Assembly (NCBI GenBank): GCA_034667645.1 | Contig: JAXDQV010000073.1 | Span: 1 to 13,160 of the forward strand | DNA: 13,160 bases | Origin: JAJPJG01 sp034667645 | GTDB taxonomy: Bacteria > Verrucomicrobiota > Verrucomicrobiia > Chthoniobacterales > Chthoniobacteraceae | Reading direction: 5' to 3' | Shown: positions 1-7,944 of the stretch, in pieces | Layout of the letters: every line of letters starts with the position of its first letter | Position numbering within the stretch: the stretch's first letter is position 1 | Made by a program: the position numbers and the translations under genes | The notes under the pieces: model-generated | What the model was told of the DNA's origin: nothing | Databases searched by the model: none | Seen by the model: only the letters and a program-made list of their open reading frames with translations

Positions 1-373
1 GGACCGCGGGTCGCGCGACGACGGCTTTCATGAGCAGTAATTTATCCCCCGCCTGCACATAGGTTAAAGTCGCCGTCGCGTGCCCTTCGTTGTCGAAGAA
101 CTTAGTCTGCTCGTTGTAGGTATAACTGATCGGGCTCGTGCTTCCCTCAGCGCTCACCGACATGGTAAAAAGTGTCGGGTCCACACCCGAGAGCTTGCCC
201 ACGGACACGCGGGTATGTTCCAGCGTCTCGGTCACCACCGGCGCCGGTTTACTCACCGTTTCGTGCGCGGTGGTTGTTTGTTGCGTTTGCGCCCCGGCCT
301 TGAGGGAGAACACGAGCATCGCTACCGTGAGCGAAGGACGACGAACGAGTGGGAGTGTGAGGAGAGATTTCAT
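1..373 (-). CDS. Exported protein of unknown function, 3' end outside window
   Basis: The reading frame starts at ATG (373-371, minus strand) and stays open to the window edge, giving 124 residues with the C-terminus missing. The N-terminus MKSLLTLPLVRRPSLTVAML followed by VFSLKAGAQ looks like a signal peptide with cleavage near AGA-Q (residue 28/29), so the product is probably exported. The mature part opens with a Thr/Gln/Pro-rich linker (about 29-50). It continues with segments rich in Val, Ser, Thr and Tyr that look like beta strands (about 55-120), for example SPISYTYNEQT and ATLTYVQAGDKLLLMKAV. It is one of few starts here with a purine-rich Shine-Dalgarno candidate (GGAAG, 4 nt before the ATG). 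It lies 100 bp downstream of the GH3 gene on the same strand and could be co-transcribed with it. I do not recognise the family and assign no function. Confidence 0.7.
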   Translation of the reverse strand, partial: MKSLLTLPLVRRPSLTVAMLVFSLKAGAQTQQTTTAHETVSKPAPVVTETLEHTRVSVGKLSGVDPTLFTMSVSAEGSTSPISYTYNEQTKFFDNEGHATATLTYVQAGDKLLLMKAVVARPAV

Positions 374-473
374 TTCACTTCCAATCGGGGCATCCACGAG
401 TCCCGGCCCCTTCCGGCAAAGATACGTGCTGCGTAGTTGGGGTAATCTCTATTCACGTCTATGCCCTTCCGTT

Positions 474-2726
474 CTACTTCCCGGCTTGCGAGCTTTCCGA
501 GGCAGTCTCCGAGAGGTCGAAGACGGCGGTGAGCCGAAGGTCGCGCGAAGAGCTGCCGATGAGAATTTTGAAAGCCCCGCGCTCGGCAACCCATGTCTTT
601 TTATCGGGATCGTAAAACGCGAACGATCGGAGGTTGAGCGGGATACTGACTTTTTGTTTCGCTCCTGGTTCGAGCCGGACTTTGGCGAAGCCTTTGAGCT
701 CCTTGAGTGGACGCAAGACACTCGGTTTAATGGGCTCTACATAGACCTGCGCAATATCGGATCCTGCGCGCGCGCCCGTGTTCGTAATCTCGCACTCCAC
801 GACGACATCCGTCGGCGCACCGCCGCTTCGTTTTGAAATCTGCAATCCCGAATACTCAAACGCCGTGTAGGAAAGACCGTGGCCGAATGGAAAAAGCGGC
901 TCGACGTTTTTCGCATCGAACCAGCGGTAGCCGACCAGCAGTCCTTCTTCGTAGCGGACAGTGCCGTTCGCGCCGGGGTAAGCGTCGAGCGCGTGCGCTG
1001 GCGAATCGGCGAGTTGCTTCGGGAAAGTGAACGGCAGTTTTCCCGAGGGATTCACGTCGCCGAAAAGTGTGCCCGCGAGGGCCGTGCCGTCCTCGGTGCC
1101 GAGATACCACGCCTGTAAAACCGCGGGAGCTTTAGCCAGCCATGGCTCCATCTCCACCGGCGCCCCGGACACGAGCACGACGATCGTGCGCGGATTCGCG
1201 CCGGCGACGCGCGCGAGAAGCTCGTCTTGATGCGACGGCAGCTTTAAGTCGAAACGATCCGAGCCTTCGGCATCGAAGTTCCGCTGATGGTTCAGGCCTG
1301 CGACGAAGATTACGACGTCCGCTGCCTTTGCCGCCTGAACTGCTTCATCTGCGAGCGCCTTCACTTCTTCCGGACTGGAAACCGTGATCTCGCTCGACTG
1401 TCGCACCCCGGCTGGATCTGGTGCGCCCCACGGGTTGCGGATCGGCTGGCGATAGCCTTGAGAAAACGTGACCTTTATCTCGTTCCCGACTCGCGCGACG
1501 ATCCCATCGAGCGGCGTGATTTCATATAAGGCCTTCAACCCAGCCGAGCCGCCGCCGCCCGCAAACTTCGTGACCGCATTGTCGCCGATCACGGCAATCG
1601 TTTTGAGCTTCGCTGAATCGAGCGGGAGAATCCCGCCGTCGTTTTTTAACAAGACGATCCCCTCCTCCGCGACGCGTCTGGCGAGTTGCTGGTGCGCCGG
1701 TGTGTTGATCGCGCCGGGCTTGCGACCGCCAGTGGCCTTGACGGAAAAAAGCACGCGCAGATTGCGTCGGACTTTGTCATCGAGAAGCGCCATGGGATAC
1801 TCCCCGCTCTCCAGAGCCTCGCGAAAAGGTCGCGCGAGATAGTTGTCGGCGTTAGCGCCTTTGGTTCCCATTTCGAGATCGAGGCCATTGAAAGCCGCCT
1901 CACGTCCGTCATGCGTGCCGTCCCAATCGGACATGACGAGTCCTTTGAATCCCCATTCCTTTTTCAACACTTGATTAAGCAGGTAATCATTGTGACAGCA
2001 GTGCTGGCCGCGAAATTTATTGTAAGCGCCCATGACCGACCAGACGCCGGCCTCTTGCACCGCGGCTTCAAAAGCCGGCAGATAAATCTCACGCAAGGTG
2101 CGCTCGTCCATTTCCACGTTGATGGAACCGCGCTGTTCCTCCTGATTGTTCGCGGCGAAATGCTTGACGCAGGCTGCGACGTCGACCGCTTGCATCCCGC
2201 GAATGTAGTTCACCGCCATGCGCGAGGTAAGCCACGGGTCTTCGCCCATGTATTCAAAATTCCGCCCGCAAAGTGGCGTGCGCATGATGTTCACCGCGGG
2301 TCCGAGCATGACGTGCTTGTTGCGGTGCAACGCTTCCTCGCCAATCTCCCGTCCATATTCGAGCGCGAGCTCGACGTTCCATGTTGCCGCCAGCGCGGTG
2401 GCGATTGGCAACGCCGTCGCGTAATCGTTGGTCCAACCGGCAGGATCCCAAGTGTCCGGCCCGATTTCCTCGCGCACTCCGTGAGGACCGTCGGACATCC
2501 AGAGTTTTGGAATCCCGAGCCGGTCCACACCACCGCTGCTAAACTTTGAATTCGCATGCACGAACCCGATCTTCTCCTCCAGGGTCAGCCGGGGCATGAG
2601 ATCATCAATGCGCGCCTCGATCGGCGCGGCAGGATCGAGATAGAGCGGCTTTTCGTCTGCATCTGCAGTGGAAAAAAAAGACATCGCGAGGATTGGGGCG
2701 CAGAAAAAGGTGGAGGGAAGTTTCAT
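474..2726 (-). CDS. Secreted GH3 beta-glucosidase-type glycoside hydrolase
   Basis: This 750-residue protein has the full three-part GH3 layout. Residues 1-23 are a signal peptide (cleavage after ADA), so it acts in the periplasm or outside. The N-terminal TIM-barrel domain (about 35-330) contains KHFAANNQE (188-196) and VMSDWDG (264-270), whose Asp267 matches the GH3 nucleophile. The C-terminal alpha/beta domain (about 350-610) contains EGSDR (487-491); Glu487 is the likely acid/base, by analogy with the EGxDR motif of beta-glucosidases. A fibronectin-III-like domain closes the protein (about 640-735). Length is normal for a GH3 enzyme with this domain; there is no PA14 insert. GH3 enzymes remove terminal beta-linked glucose, and some remove xylose or alpha-L-arabinofuranose. 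Specificity cannot be read from sequence, but the arabinose/galactose-type neighbours make activities other than beta-glucosidase possible. It is divergent from the GH27 gene. No clear Shine-Dalgarno sequence precedes the start, which is supported by the signal peptide. Confidence 0.93.
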   Translation of the reverse strand: MKLPSTFFCAPILAMSFFSTADADEKPLYLDPAAPIEARIDDLMPRLTLEEKIGFVHANSKFSSGGVDRLGIPKLWMSDGPHGVREEIGPDTWDPAGWTNDYATALPIATALAATWNVELALEYGREIGEEALHRNKHVMLGPAVNIMRTPLCGRNFEYMGEDPWLTSRMAVNYIRGMQAVDVAACVKHFAANNQEEQRGSINVEMDERTLREIYLPAFEAAVQEAGVWSVMGAYNKFRGQHCCHNDYLLNQVLKKEWGFKGLVMSDWDGTHDGREAAFNGLDLEMGTKGANADNYLARPFREALESGEYPMALLDDKVRRNLRVLFSVKATGGRKPGAINTPAHQQLARRVAEEGIVLLKNDGGILPLDSAKLKTIAVIGDNAVTKFAGGGGSAGLKALYEITPLDGIVARVGNEIKVTFSQGYRQPIRNPWGAPDPAGVRQSSEITVSSPEEVKALADEAVQAAKAADVVIFVAGLNHQRNFDAEGSDRFDLKLPSHQDELLARVAGANPRTIVVLVSGAPVEMEPWLAKAPAVLQAWYLGTEDGTALAGTLFGDVNPSGKLPFTFPKQLADSPAHALDAYPGANGTVRYEEGLLVGYRWFDAKNVEPLFPFGHGLSYTAFEYSGLQISKRSGGAPTDVVVECEITNTGARAGSDIAQVYVEPIKPSVLRPLKELKGFAKVRLEPGAKQKVSIPLNLRSFAFYDPDKKTWVAERGAFKILIGSSSRDLRLTAVFDLSETASESSQAGK

Positions 2727-2731
2727 GAAAC
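2720..2731. repeat. Perfect 12-bp palindrome over the GH3 start codon
   Basis: GTTTCATGAAAC reads the same on both strands and is centred on the GH3 start (complement of 2724-2726). Its form and size resemble half-site pairs bound by dimeric repressors such as the LacI family, and its place would let a bound protein block GH3 translation or transcription. About three perfect 12-bp palindromes are expected by chance in a window this long, and MKL/MK starts favour part of the pattern, so an operator role is only a possibility. Confidence 0.3.
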
Positions 2732-2882
2732 GAATTGCGTCCGATCAGTCTGCCGACCGGATAGGGACCGTTCGGACAAGCCTTACGCTTTTGGTGCGGG
2801 ATGCGAAAACTCTTTTGTTTTGAGAACTCGACGAAGCATTTCACTTGGACATAGGTTTCCTGCGTTGGCCTCACTTCTCCAG
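2727..2882. promoter_or_regulatory. Divergent intergenic region, presumed promoters for GH3 and for the GH27 operon
   Basis: This 156-bp gap between two divergently read hydrolase genes must hold their promoters unless transcription enters from outside, which is impossible in both directions at once. I found no convincing -35/-10 pair on either strand. It contains a short inverted repeat GTCCGA (2739-2744) / TCGGAC (2772-2777) and an AT-rich stretch at about 2806-2825, which is where opening of the DNA would be easiest. A shared regulator could bind here to control both sides; no regulator gene is in the window. Confidence 0.5.
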
Positions 2883-4247
2883 ATGTCTCTCTCCGTGCCC
2901 ATGCGCTGTTTGCTGGCTGGCGTTGGTTTGCTCCTTATCCGTTTTGCCGCGGATGCAGCGGAAGAGCCGCAAAGGAAGTTTCATCAATGGGCTTTGACGC
3001 CTCCGATGGGCTGGAATAGCTGGGACTGCTTTGCAACCACAGTGACCGAGGCCCAGACGAAGGAGCAGGCTGACTTCATGGCGGCAAAGTTAAAGGGTTA
3101 CGGCTGGGAATACATCGTGGTGGATATCCAATGGTATGAACCGGAGGCGAAGAGCTTTAATTACCGAAAGAACGCAAAACTGGTTACCGACGAATGGGGC
3201 CGCCTTCTGCCTGCGGAGAACCGTTTCCCGTCTTCGGCGAACGGCGCCGGATTCAAAGCTCTCGCCGCTTACGTGCACGGCAAAGGCCTTAAGTTTGGCA
3301 TCCACCTTTTGCGCGGCATTCCGCGGCAGGCGATCGAACAGAACAACCCGATCAAAGGAACTTCCATTCACGCTGCAGACATCGCCGACAAGGCTGATGT
3401 ATGTAAGTGGAACGGCGACATGTATGGCGTGGATATGTCGAAACCCGGCGCACAGGATTACTATGACTCTGTCTTCGACTTGGTCGCGCAGTGGGACGTC
3501 GACTTCGTAAAGGTGGACGATCTAAGCCGGCCCTACCACAAGGCGGAGATCGAAGGCATTCGCAAGGCGATCGATCGAACCGGCCGCCCGATGGTGCTTA
3601 GTCTTTCGCCGGGCGAAACTCCGGTGGCCGAAGGTTCACACGTAAGGGAGCAGGCAAACATGTGGCGAATCAGCGATGACTTTTGGGACCAATGGAAGGT
3701 GCTGCTGGAGCAGTTCGAGCGCTGCGAAAAGTGGGCGCCGGGGATTGGCGCCGGCCATTTTCCTGACGCCGATATGCTGCCGCTCGGTGTAATCCGCTTC
3801 AAGGAGCACACGCGCTTCACGGAAGATGAGCAACGGACCATGATGACCTTGTGGTGCATCTTCCGCTCGCCCCTGATCCTGGGCTGTGACATGACGAAAA
3901 TGGACGATCAGACCCTTTCGTTGGTCACCAATGACGAAGTCCTCGCAGTGGATCAAAAGAGCATGAACAACCATCAGCTCTTTCGAAAAGACGGACTGAT
4001 TGTCTGGATCGCCGATGCTCCTGATTCTTCTGCAAAATACGTTGCTGTCTTCAATACACGTGACAAACAAGGCAGCGAATCGAGAGCCAAGGTTCCGACC
4101 TCACTGGAAGCCGTTTCCATGCGCGGCTCGGCGATGGTTCGTGATCTTTGGGCGAAAAAGGACATCGGTGTCTTTAGCGGGGAATTCGCTCCCGACATCC
4201 CATGGCATGGCGCAGGCCTTTACCGAATTTCCATGCCTAACATGTAG
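2883..4247 (+). CDS. Secreted GH27 family glycoside hydrolase (alpha-galactosidase / beta-L-arabinopyranosidase type)
   Basis: The product has 454 residues from the ATG at 2883; an in-frame ATG at 2901 (448 residues) is equally possible, and both leave a signal peptide with cleavage near ADA-A (about residue 25). The frame stays open further upstream to 2556, but that part overlaps the GH3 gene and precedes the signal peptide, so it was excluded. GH27 hallmarks are PPMGWNSWDCF (40-50), VDFVKVDD (206-213) with Asp212 as the likely nucleophile, and WRISDD (261-266) with Asp266 (or 265) as likely acid/base. EHTRFTEDEQRTMMTLW followed by RSPLILGCDM (308-337) is the end of the barrel, and a beta-sandwich domain follows (about 355-454). 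Family members cleave terminal alpha-galactose or beta-L-arabinopyranose. The usual DDxW sugar-binding motif reads DIQW here (81-84), which may change specificity. The stop lies 7 bp before the GH43 start, indicating an operon. Confidence 0.9.
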   Translation: MSLSVPMRCLLAGVGLLLIRFAADAAEEPQRKFHQWALTPPMGWNSWDCFATTVTEAQTKEQADFMAAKLKGYGWEYIVVDIQWYEPEAKSFNYRKNAKLVTDEWGRLLPAENRFPSSANGAGFKALAAYVHGKGLKFGIHLLRGIPRQAIEQNNPIKGTSIHAADIADKADVCKWNGDMYGVDMSKPGAQDYYDSVFDLVAQWDVDFVKVDDLSRPYHKAEIEGIRKAIDRTGRPMVLSLSPGETPVAEGSHVREQANMWRISDDFWDQWKVLLEQFERCEKWAPGIGAGHFPDADMLPLGVIRFKEHTRFTEDEQRTMMTLWCIFRSPLILGCDMTKMDDQTLSLVTNDEVLAVDQKSMNNHQLFRKDGLIVWIADAPDSSAKYVAVFNTRDKQGSESRAKVPTSLEAVSMRGSAMVRDLWAKKDIGVFSGEFAPDIPWHGAGLYRISMPNM

Positions 4248-4254
4248 TTACCCT

Positions 4255-5295
4255 ATGTTTAACGACCATCGTTTCGCTTCGTTGCCATGTTACCTCCTCA
4301 CCGCCTGGTTGACAGCACTTGCTCCACTTTCTCTTTACTCCGCCGAACCGAATACATGGTCCAACCCGCTGGTGCAGCAGCGCGCCGACCCCTCGGTTTA
4401 CCTGCATTCGGATGGCTATTACTACTTCACGGCCACCGTCCCGGAATATGACCGGATCGAACTGCGGCGTGCAAAAACCCTTGGCGAGCTGGGAACGGCA
4501 GAGGCGAAGGTAGTCTGGCGCAAACACGAGACCGGCCCGATGGGCTCCCATATTTGGGCGCCGGAAATCCATTTCCTCGATGGCAAATGGTATCTCTATT
4601 TTACCGCAGGCGATGCCAAGAATGTCTGGGAAATCCGGCTTTACGTTCTTGAGAACTCATTGCCGAATCCCTTGGACGGACCATGGGTGGAAAAGGGGAA
4701 ACTGGAGACCAACTGGGAGTCATTCACCCTGGACGCCACCACCTTCGATCATCGGGGAACACGCTACCTCGCATGGGCCCAAAAGGATCCCAAGCTGAAA
4801 GGTAATACGAACCTTTACATCGCAAAGATGGATACTCCCTGGTCGATCACGGGCAAACAAGCGATGCTTTCAACACCCGAGTATCCGTGGGAGCAGGTGC
4901 AGTATCTCGTCAACGAAGGCCCCGCCGTATTAATCAAGAATGGACGCGTGTTTATGACTTACTCGGCAAGCGCAACGGACTGGCACTACTGCATCGGACT
5001 ACTCACCGCGAAAGAAGATGCGGACCTTCTCGATCCGAAATCATGGACCAAGTCGCCGTCGCCGGTTTTCGTGACGAATGAGGCGGCGGGCCAATACGGT
5101 CCCGGGCATAATTGCTTTACGACTTTGCCCGATGGCAAAACCGATGTGCTGGTTTATCACGCGCGAAATTACCGCGAGATAAAAGGCGATCCGCTGCACG
5201 ATCCCAACCGTCATACCCGCGCGCAGCTGCTCGGCTGGAAGCCGGATGGCAGCCCCGATTTTGGCGTGCCGCTTGCGGACGGTCCGCTGCCCTGA
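4255..5295 (+). CDS. Secreted GH43 family glycosidase (arabinofuranosidase-like)
   Basis: The product has 346 residues. Residues 1-30 form a signal peptide (cleavage after YSA). The rest is a single five-bladed beta-propeller, with no carbohydrate-binding module. All three GH43 catalytic acids are visible: base Asp45 in RADPSVY, the pKa-tuning Asp160 in FTLDATTF, and the acid Glu221 in VNEGPAV. GSHIWAPEIH (97-106) and NRHTRAQ (318-324), with the central calcium-site His320, also fit. GH43 enzymes remove alpha-L-arabinofuranose or beta-D-xylose, and some members release galactofuranose. The short one-domain architecture and exported state suggest an exo-acting arabinofuranosidase, but the substrate is inferred. 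The start at 4255 is 7 bp after the GH27 stop and sits directly before the signal peptide; a longer in-frame reading begins inside the GH27 gene and was rejected. No Shine-Dalgarno sequence is seen, so translation may be coupled to GH27. Confidence 0.9.
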   Translation: MFNDHRFASLPCYLLTAWLTALAPLSLYSAEPNTWSNPLVQQRADPSVYLHSDGYYYFTATVPEYDRIELRRAKTLGELGTAEAKVVWRKHETGPMGSHIWAPEIHFLDGKWYLYFTAGDAKNVWEIRLYVLENSLPNPLDGPWVEKGKLETNWESFTLDATTFDHRGTRYLAWAQKDPKLKGNTNLYIAKMDTPWSITGKQAMLSTPEYPWEQVQYLVNEGPAVLIKNGRVFMTYSASATDWHYCIGLLTAKEDADLLDPKSWTKSPSPVFVTNEAAGQYGPGHNCFTTLPDGKTDVLVYHARNYREIKGDPLHDPNRHTRAQLLGWKPDGSPDFGVPLADGPLP

Positions 5296-5306
5296 ATTCG
5301 ACACTT

Positions 5307-5326
5307 GCAGAAGCAGAAACTTCTGC
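5307..5326 (+). other. Intercistronic hairpin between GH43 and ytfQ
   Basis: GCAGAAG (5307-5313) and CTTCTGC (5320-5326) form a perfect 7-bp stem with a 6-nt loop (CAGAAA), starting 11 bp after the GH43 stop. No U-run follows, so it is not a standard intrinsic terminator. In an mRNA covering both genes it could mark a processing or stability boundary that allows different levels of the hydrolases and the binding protein. The role is inferred. Confidence 0.45.
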
Positions 5327-5390
5327 GGTATCCCAACTCCGTTCTGGGGCGACTGCGGTAGTTATCAAACCCCGGCACAAACTCCTCCCC

Positions 5391-6365
5391 ATGCATAAAT
5401 CCCTCCTTACGACTCTCACGCTCACCGTCTTGTTCTACGCCGGTTGCGGCCAAAAAACGGAAGAAGGTGCAACTCCGGCGGGGGGAGCGAAAAAGGCAAA
5501 AGTCGGTTTTTCACAAATCGGCGCCGAGAGCGCGTGGCGCACGGCGAATACACAGTCGATCAAAGACGAGGCGCAGAAGCGCGGGGTCGATCTCGTGTTT
5601 TCTGACGCACAACAGAAGCAGGAAAACCAAATCAAGGCGCTGCGATCCTTCATCGCACAAGGCGTGGACGTGATCGCGTTTTCGCCTGTAGTCGAGACGG
5701 GCTGGGAGCCGGTGATGCAGGAAATCAAGCAGGCAGGCATTCCCGTGGTGCTGACTGATCGCGCGGTGGATGTGAGCGACAAGTCTCTTTACGTCACGTT
5801 TATCGGCTCGGACTTTGTGGAGGAAGGTCGTCAGGCTGGCAAATGGCTTGCGGAAAAAACGGGCGGCAAAGCAGTCATCGCGGAGCTGGTCGGGACTCCC
5901 GGGTCAGCTCCGGCCAACGACCGCAAAAAAGGCTTCGAGGAAGCGATATCCAAATTTCCCGACATGAAGATCGTGAAATCGCAGAGCGGCGATTTCACCC
6001 GCGCAAAAGGAAAGGAAGTCATGGAGTCGTTTCTCAAGGCGTCCGACGCAAAGGAGATCACGGCGCTTTTTGCGCATAACGACGACATGGCACTCGGCGC
6101 GATCCAGGCGATGGAAGAAGCGGGAATCCAGCCGGGCAAAGACATCACGATTGTTTCCATCGACGGCGTGAAGGCCGCCTTCGAGGCAATGAGCGCCGGC
6201 AAACTTAACTGCACGGTGGAGTGCAACCCGCTCATCGGTGCGCAATTGTTCGACGCGGTGGAATCGGTGATCGCGAAGAAGGAATTGCCGAAACGCATCG
6301 TGGTGGAGGAAGGCGTGTTCGACCAATCCAAGGCCGCAGCCGAACTGCCGAATCGCAAATACTAA
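5391..6365 (+). CDS. ytfQ: Galactofuranose-type sugar ABC transporter, substrate-binding lipoprotein (YtfQ-like)
   Basis: This 324-residue protein is a periplasmic binding protein of the sugar (type I, LacI-like) fold. The N-terminus is a lipoprotein signal with FYAGC ending at Cys19; the -3 Tyr is unusual for a lipobox, but the rest fits, so it is probably anchored to a membrane facing the periplasm. A short Gly/Ala/Lys linker (about 20-36) is followed by VGFSQIGAESAWRTA (38-52), the characteristic opening of E. coli YtfQ, then GVDVIAFSPV (91-100), LTDRAVD (121-127), HNDDMALGA (229-237) and VSIDGVKAA (255-263). E. coli YtfQ prefers galactofuranose. Residue similarity was judged by eye, so arabinose, galactose or another sugar is possible. 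The start is fixed by the signal sequence; longer in-frame reading overlaps GH43. It lies 95 bp after GH43 and 37 bp before the ATPase gene, the usual first place in this transporter operon. Confidence 0.9.
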   Translation: MHKSLLTTLTLTVLFYAGCGQKTEEGATPAGGAKKAKVGFSQIGAESAWRTANTQSIKDEAQKRGVDLVFSDAQQKQENQIKALRSFIAQGVDVIAFSPVVETGWEPVMQEIKQAGIPVVLTDRAVDVSDKSLYVTFIGSDFVEEGRQAGKWLAEKTGGKAVIAELVGTPGSAPANDRKKGFEEAISKFPDMKIVKSQSGDFTRAKGKEVMESFLKASDAKEITALFAHNDDMALGAIQAMEEAGIQPGKDITIVSIDGVKAAFEAMSAGKLNCTVECNPLIGAQLFDAVESVIAKKELPKRIVVEEGVFDQSKAAAELPNRKY

Positions 6366-6402
6366 CGCAGCAAACCGAACCGCCGGTGCTGCCTTTTTCG
6401 TC

Positions 6403-7944
6403 ATGAACGCGAGCGGGAAACCTCTGCTCGAGGTCCGGGGACTGACCAAAGGCTTTCCTGGCGTGCGCGCGCTCGACGGCGTGGATTTCACCGTGCGCTC
6501 AGGCGAGATTCATGCGCTGATGGGCGAGAACGGCGCCGGCAAAAGCACGCTCATCAAAGTGCTCACGGGTGTTTACGAGCGCGACTCCGGCGACGCGCTG
6601 CTCGACGGCTTGTCGATCCATCCCCGCTCGCCACGCGAGGCCGAGGAATGCGGCATCAGCACAGTTTATCAGGAGGTGAATCTCGTCCCGCACTTGTCAG
6701 TCGCGGAGAACATTTGCCTCGGCCGGCAGCCGACACGATTCGGCGCGATTCTCTGGGGCGCGATCGCGGACCGCGCGCGGCGGGCGCTGGCCCGGCTCGA
6801 CTTAAAGCTCGATGTCTCGCGGCAGCTTTCGTCCTGCTCGATTGCCATCCAGCAAATGGTCGCGCTGGCCCGTGCGCTCGACGTTTCCGCGCGGCTGCTG
6901 ATTCTCGACGAGCCCACCTCGAGCCTCGACGAACGCGAAGTGGCGGAGCTTTTCAAAGTAATGCGCAAGCTGCGCGACGAAGGCATGGGCATCGTCTTCG
7001 TCACGCATTTCATGGATCAGGTTTACAGCGTGAGCGATCGCATCACGGTGCTCCGCAACGGCCAGCTCGTGGGCGAATTTCCGACCGCCGAACTGCCGCG
7101 CCTGCAGCTGATCGCGCGGATGATTGGCAAGGACATCAAGGAAGTCGAAGCCCTCTCGCAGCATCATCCCGACGCCGAGAGCATCCGCGAGAGCGAGCCG
7201 TTTTTGCAGGTGAAAAATTTCGGCCGCAAGGGCTCGATCGCGCCGATTGACCTGAGCATTCACGCGGGCGAAGTCGTGGGCCTGGCCGGCTTGCTCGGCT
7301 CCGGCCGGACCGAAGTTGCACGGTTGATTTTTGGCGTGGACCGAGCCGACTCGGGTGAAATGAAGATCGGCGGGGAAACCGTGAGCGTTCACTCGCCGCG
7401 AGCCGCGATGAAACATCGGATCGCGTTCACGACCGAGGATCGCAAGGCCGAGGGCATCATCCCGAATCTCTCCATCCGCGAAAATATCGTTCTCGCGTTG
7501 CAAGCCAGCCGCGGACCGTGGCGGAAGCTCTCACGCGCAAAGCAGGATGAACTGGCGGACCGCTTCATCAAGGCGCTCGCGATCAAAACGCCGGGGCCTG
7601 AGCAACTCATCAAGAACCTCAGCGGCGGCAATCAGCAAAAAGTTTTACTCGGCCGCTGGCTGGCCACGGAGCCGCGGCTCCTGATCCTCGACGAGCCGAC
7701 GCGCGGGATCGATGTCGGCGCAAAGGCGGAGATCGAAAAACTCATCGCATCGCTGCGAAAGGATGGACTGGCGATCTTGTTCATCTCCTCGGAACTGGAG
7801 GAAGTCGTGCGCGACAGCCAGCGCGTCGTCATCTTGCGGGATCGCAAAAAGGTGGGCGAGCTCTCGGGCGCGCAGATCACGGAGGACGCCATCATGCACA
7901 CCATTGCCGCGCCGACGGCTGAGTCGGCGTCCGCTCTTTCATGA
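6403..7944 (+). CDS. ytfR: Sugar ABC transporter ATPase, double-domain (YtfR-like)
   Basis: The 513-residue protein has two ATP-binding domains in tandem, as in YtfR, MglA, AraG and RbsA. Domain 1 (about 8-245) has a complete Walker A, GENGAGKST (41-49), a degenerate signature, SCSIAIQQ (144-151), Walker B RLLILDEP (164-171) and the switch His202. Domain 2 (about 265-500) has a degenerate Walker A, GLLGSGRTE (296-304, no Lys), but a perfect signature LSGGNQQ (406-412) and Walker B RLLILDEP (425-432), with Ser in place of the switch His (ISSELEE, 461-467). This reciprocal degeneration is normal for the family and predicts one hydrolytically competent site per dimer half. It powers import through the two permeases encoded next. 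Its stop overlaps the start of the first permease by 4 bp (ATGA), so translation is coupled. Confidence 0.95.
   Translation: MNASGKPLLEVRGLTKGFPGVRALDGVDFTVRSGEIHALMGENGAGKSTLIKVLTGVYERDSGDALLDGLSIHPRSPREAEECGISTVYQEVNLVPHLSVAENICLGRQPTRFGAILWGAIADRARRALARLDLKLDVSRQLSSCSIAIQQMVALARALDVSARLLILDEPTSSLDEREVAELFKVMRKLRDEGMGIVFVTHFMDQVYSVSDRITVLRNGQLVGEFPTAELPRLQLIARMIGKDIKEVEALSQHHPDAESIRESEPFLQVKNFGRKGSIAPIDLSIHAGEVVGLAGLLGSGRTEVARLIFGVDRADSGEMKIGGETVSVHSPRAAMKHRIAFTTEDRKAEGIIPNLSIRENIVLALQASRGPWRKLSRAKQDELADRFIKALAIKTPGPEQLIKNLSGGNQQKVLLGRWLATEPRLLILDEPTRGIDVGAKAEIEKLIASLRKDGLAILFISSELEEVVRDSQRVVILRDRKKVGELSGAQITEDAIMHTIAAPTAESASALS

Noticed and set aside
1686..2549. A 287-residue open frame on the plus strand
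   Set aside because: It lies wholly inside the GH3 gene on the other strand, with no recognisable domain; long antisense frames are common in GC-rich codon-biased genes.
2556..2882. N-terminal extension of the GH27 frame
   Set aside because: It would put 109 residues before a clear signal peptide and overlap the GH3 coding region on the other strand.
7270..7330. Possible defect in the second Walker A motif of the ATPase
   Set aside because: Loss of the Lys in the second domain (GLLGSGRTE) is normal for the MglA/RbsA/YtfR family, not a mutation.
6802..7503. A 233-residue minus-strand frame within the ATPase gene
   Set aside because: The ATPase carries all expected motifs on the plus strand; the opposite frame has no family features.
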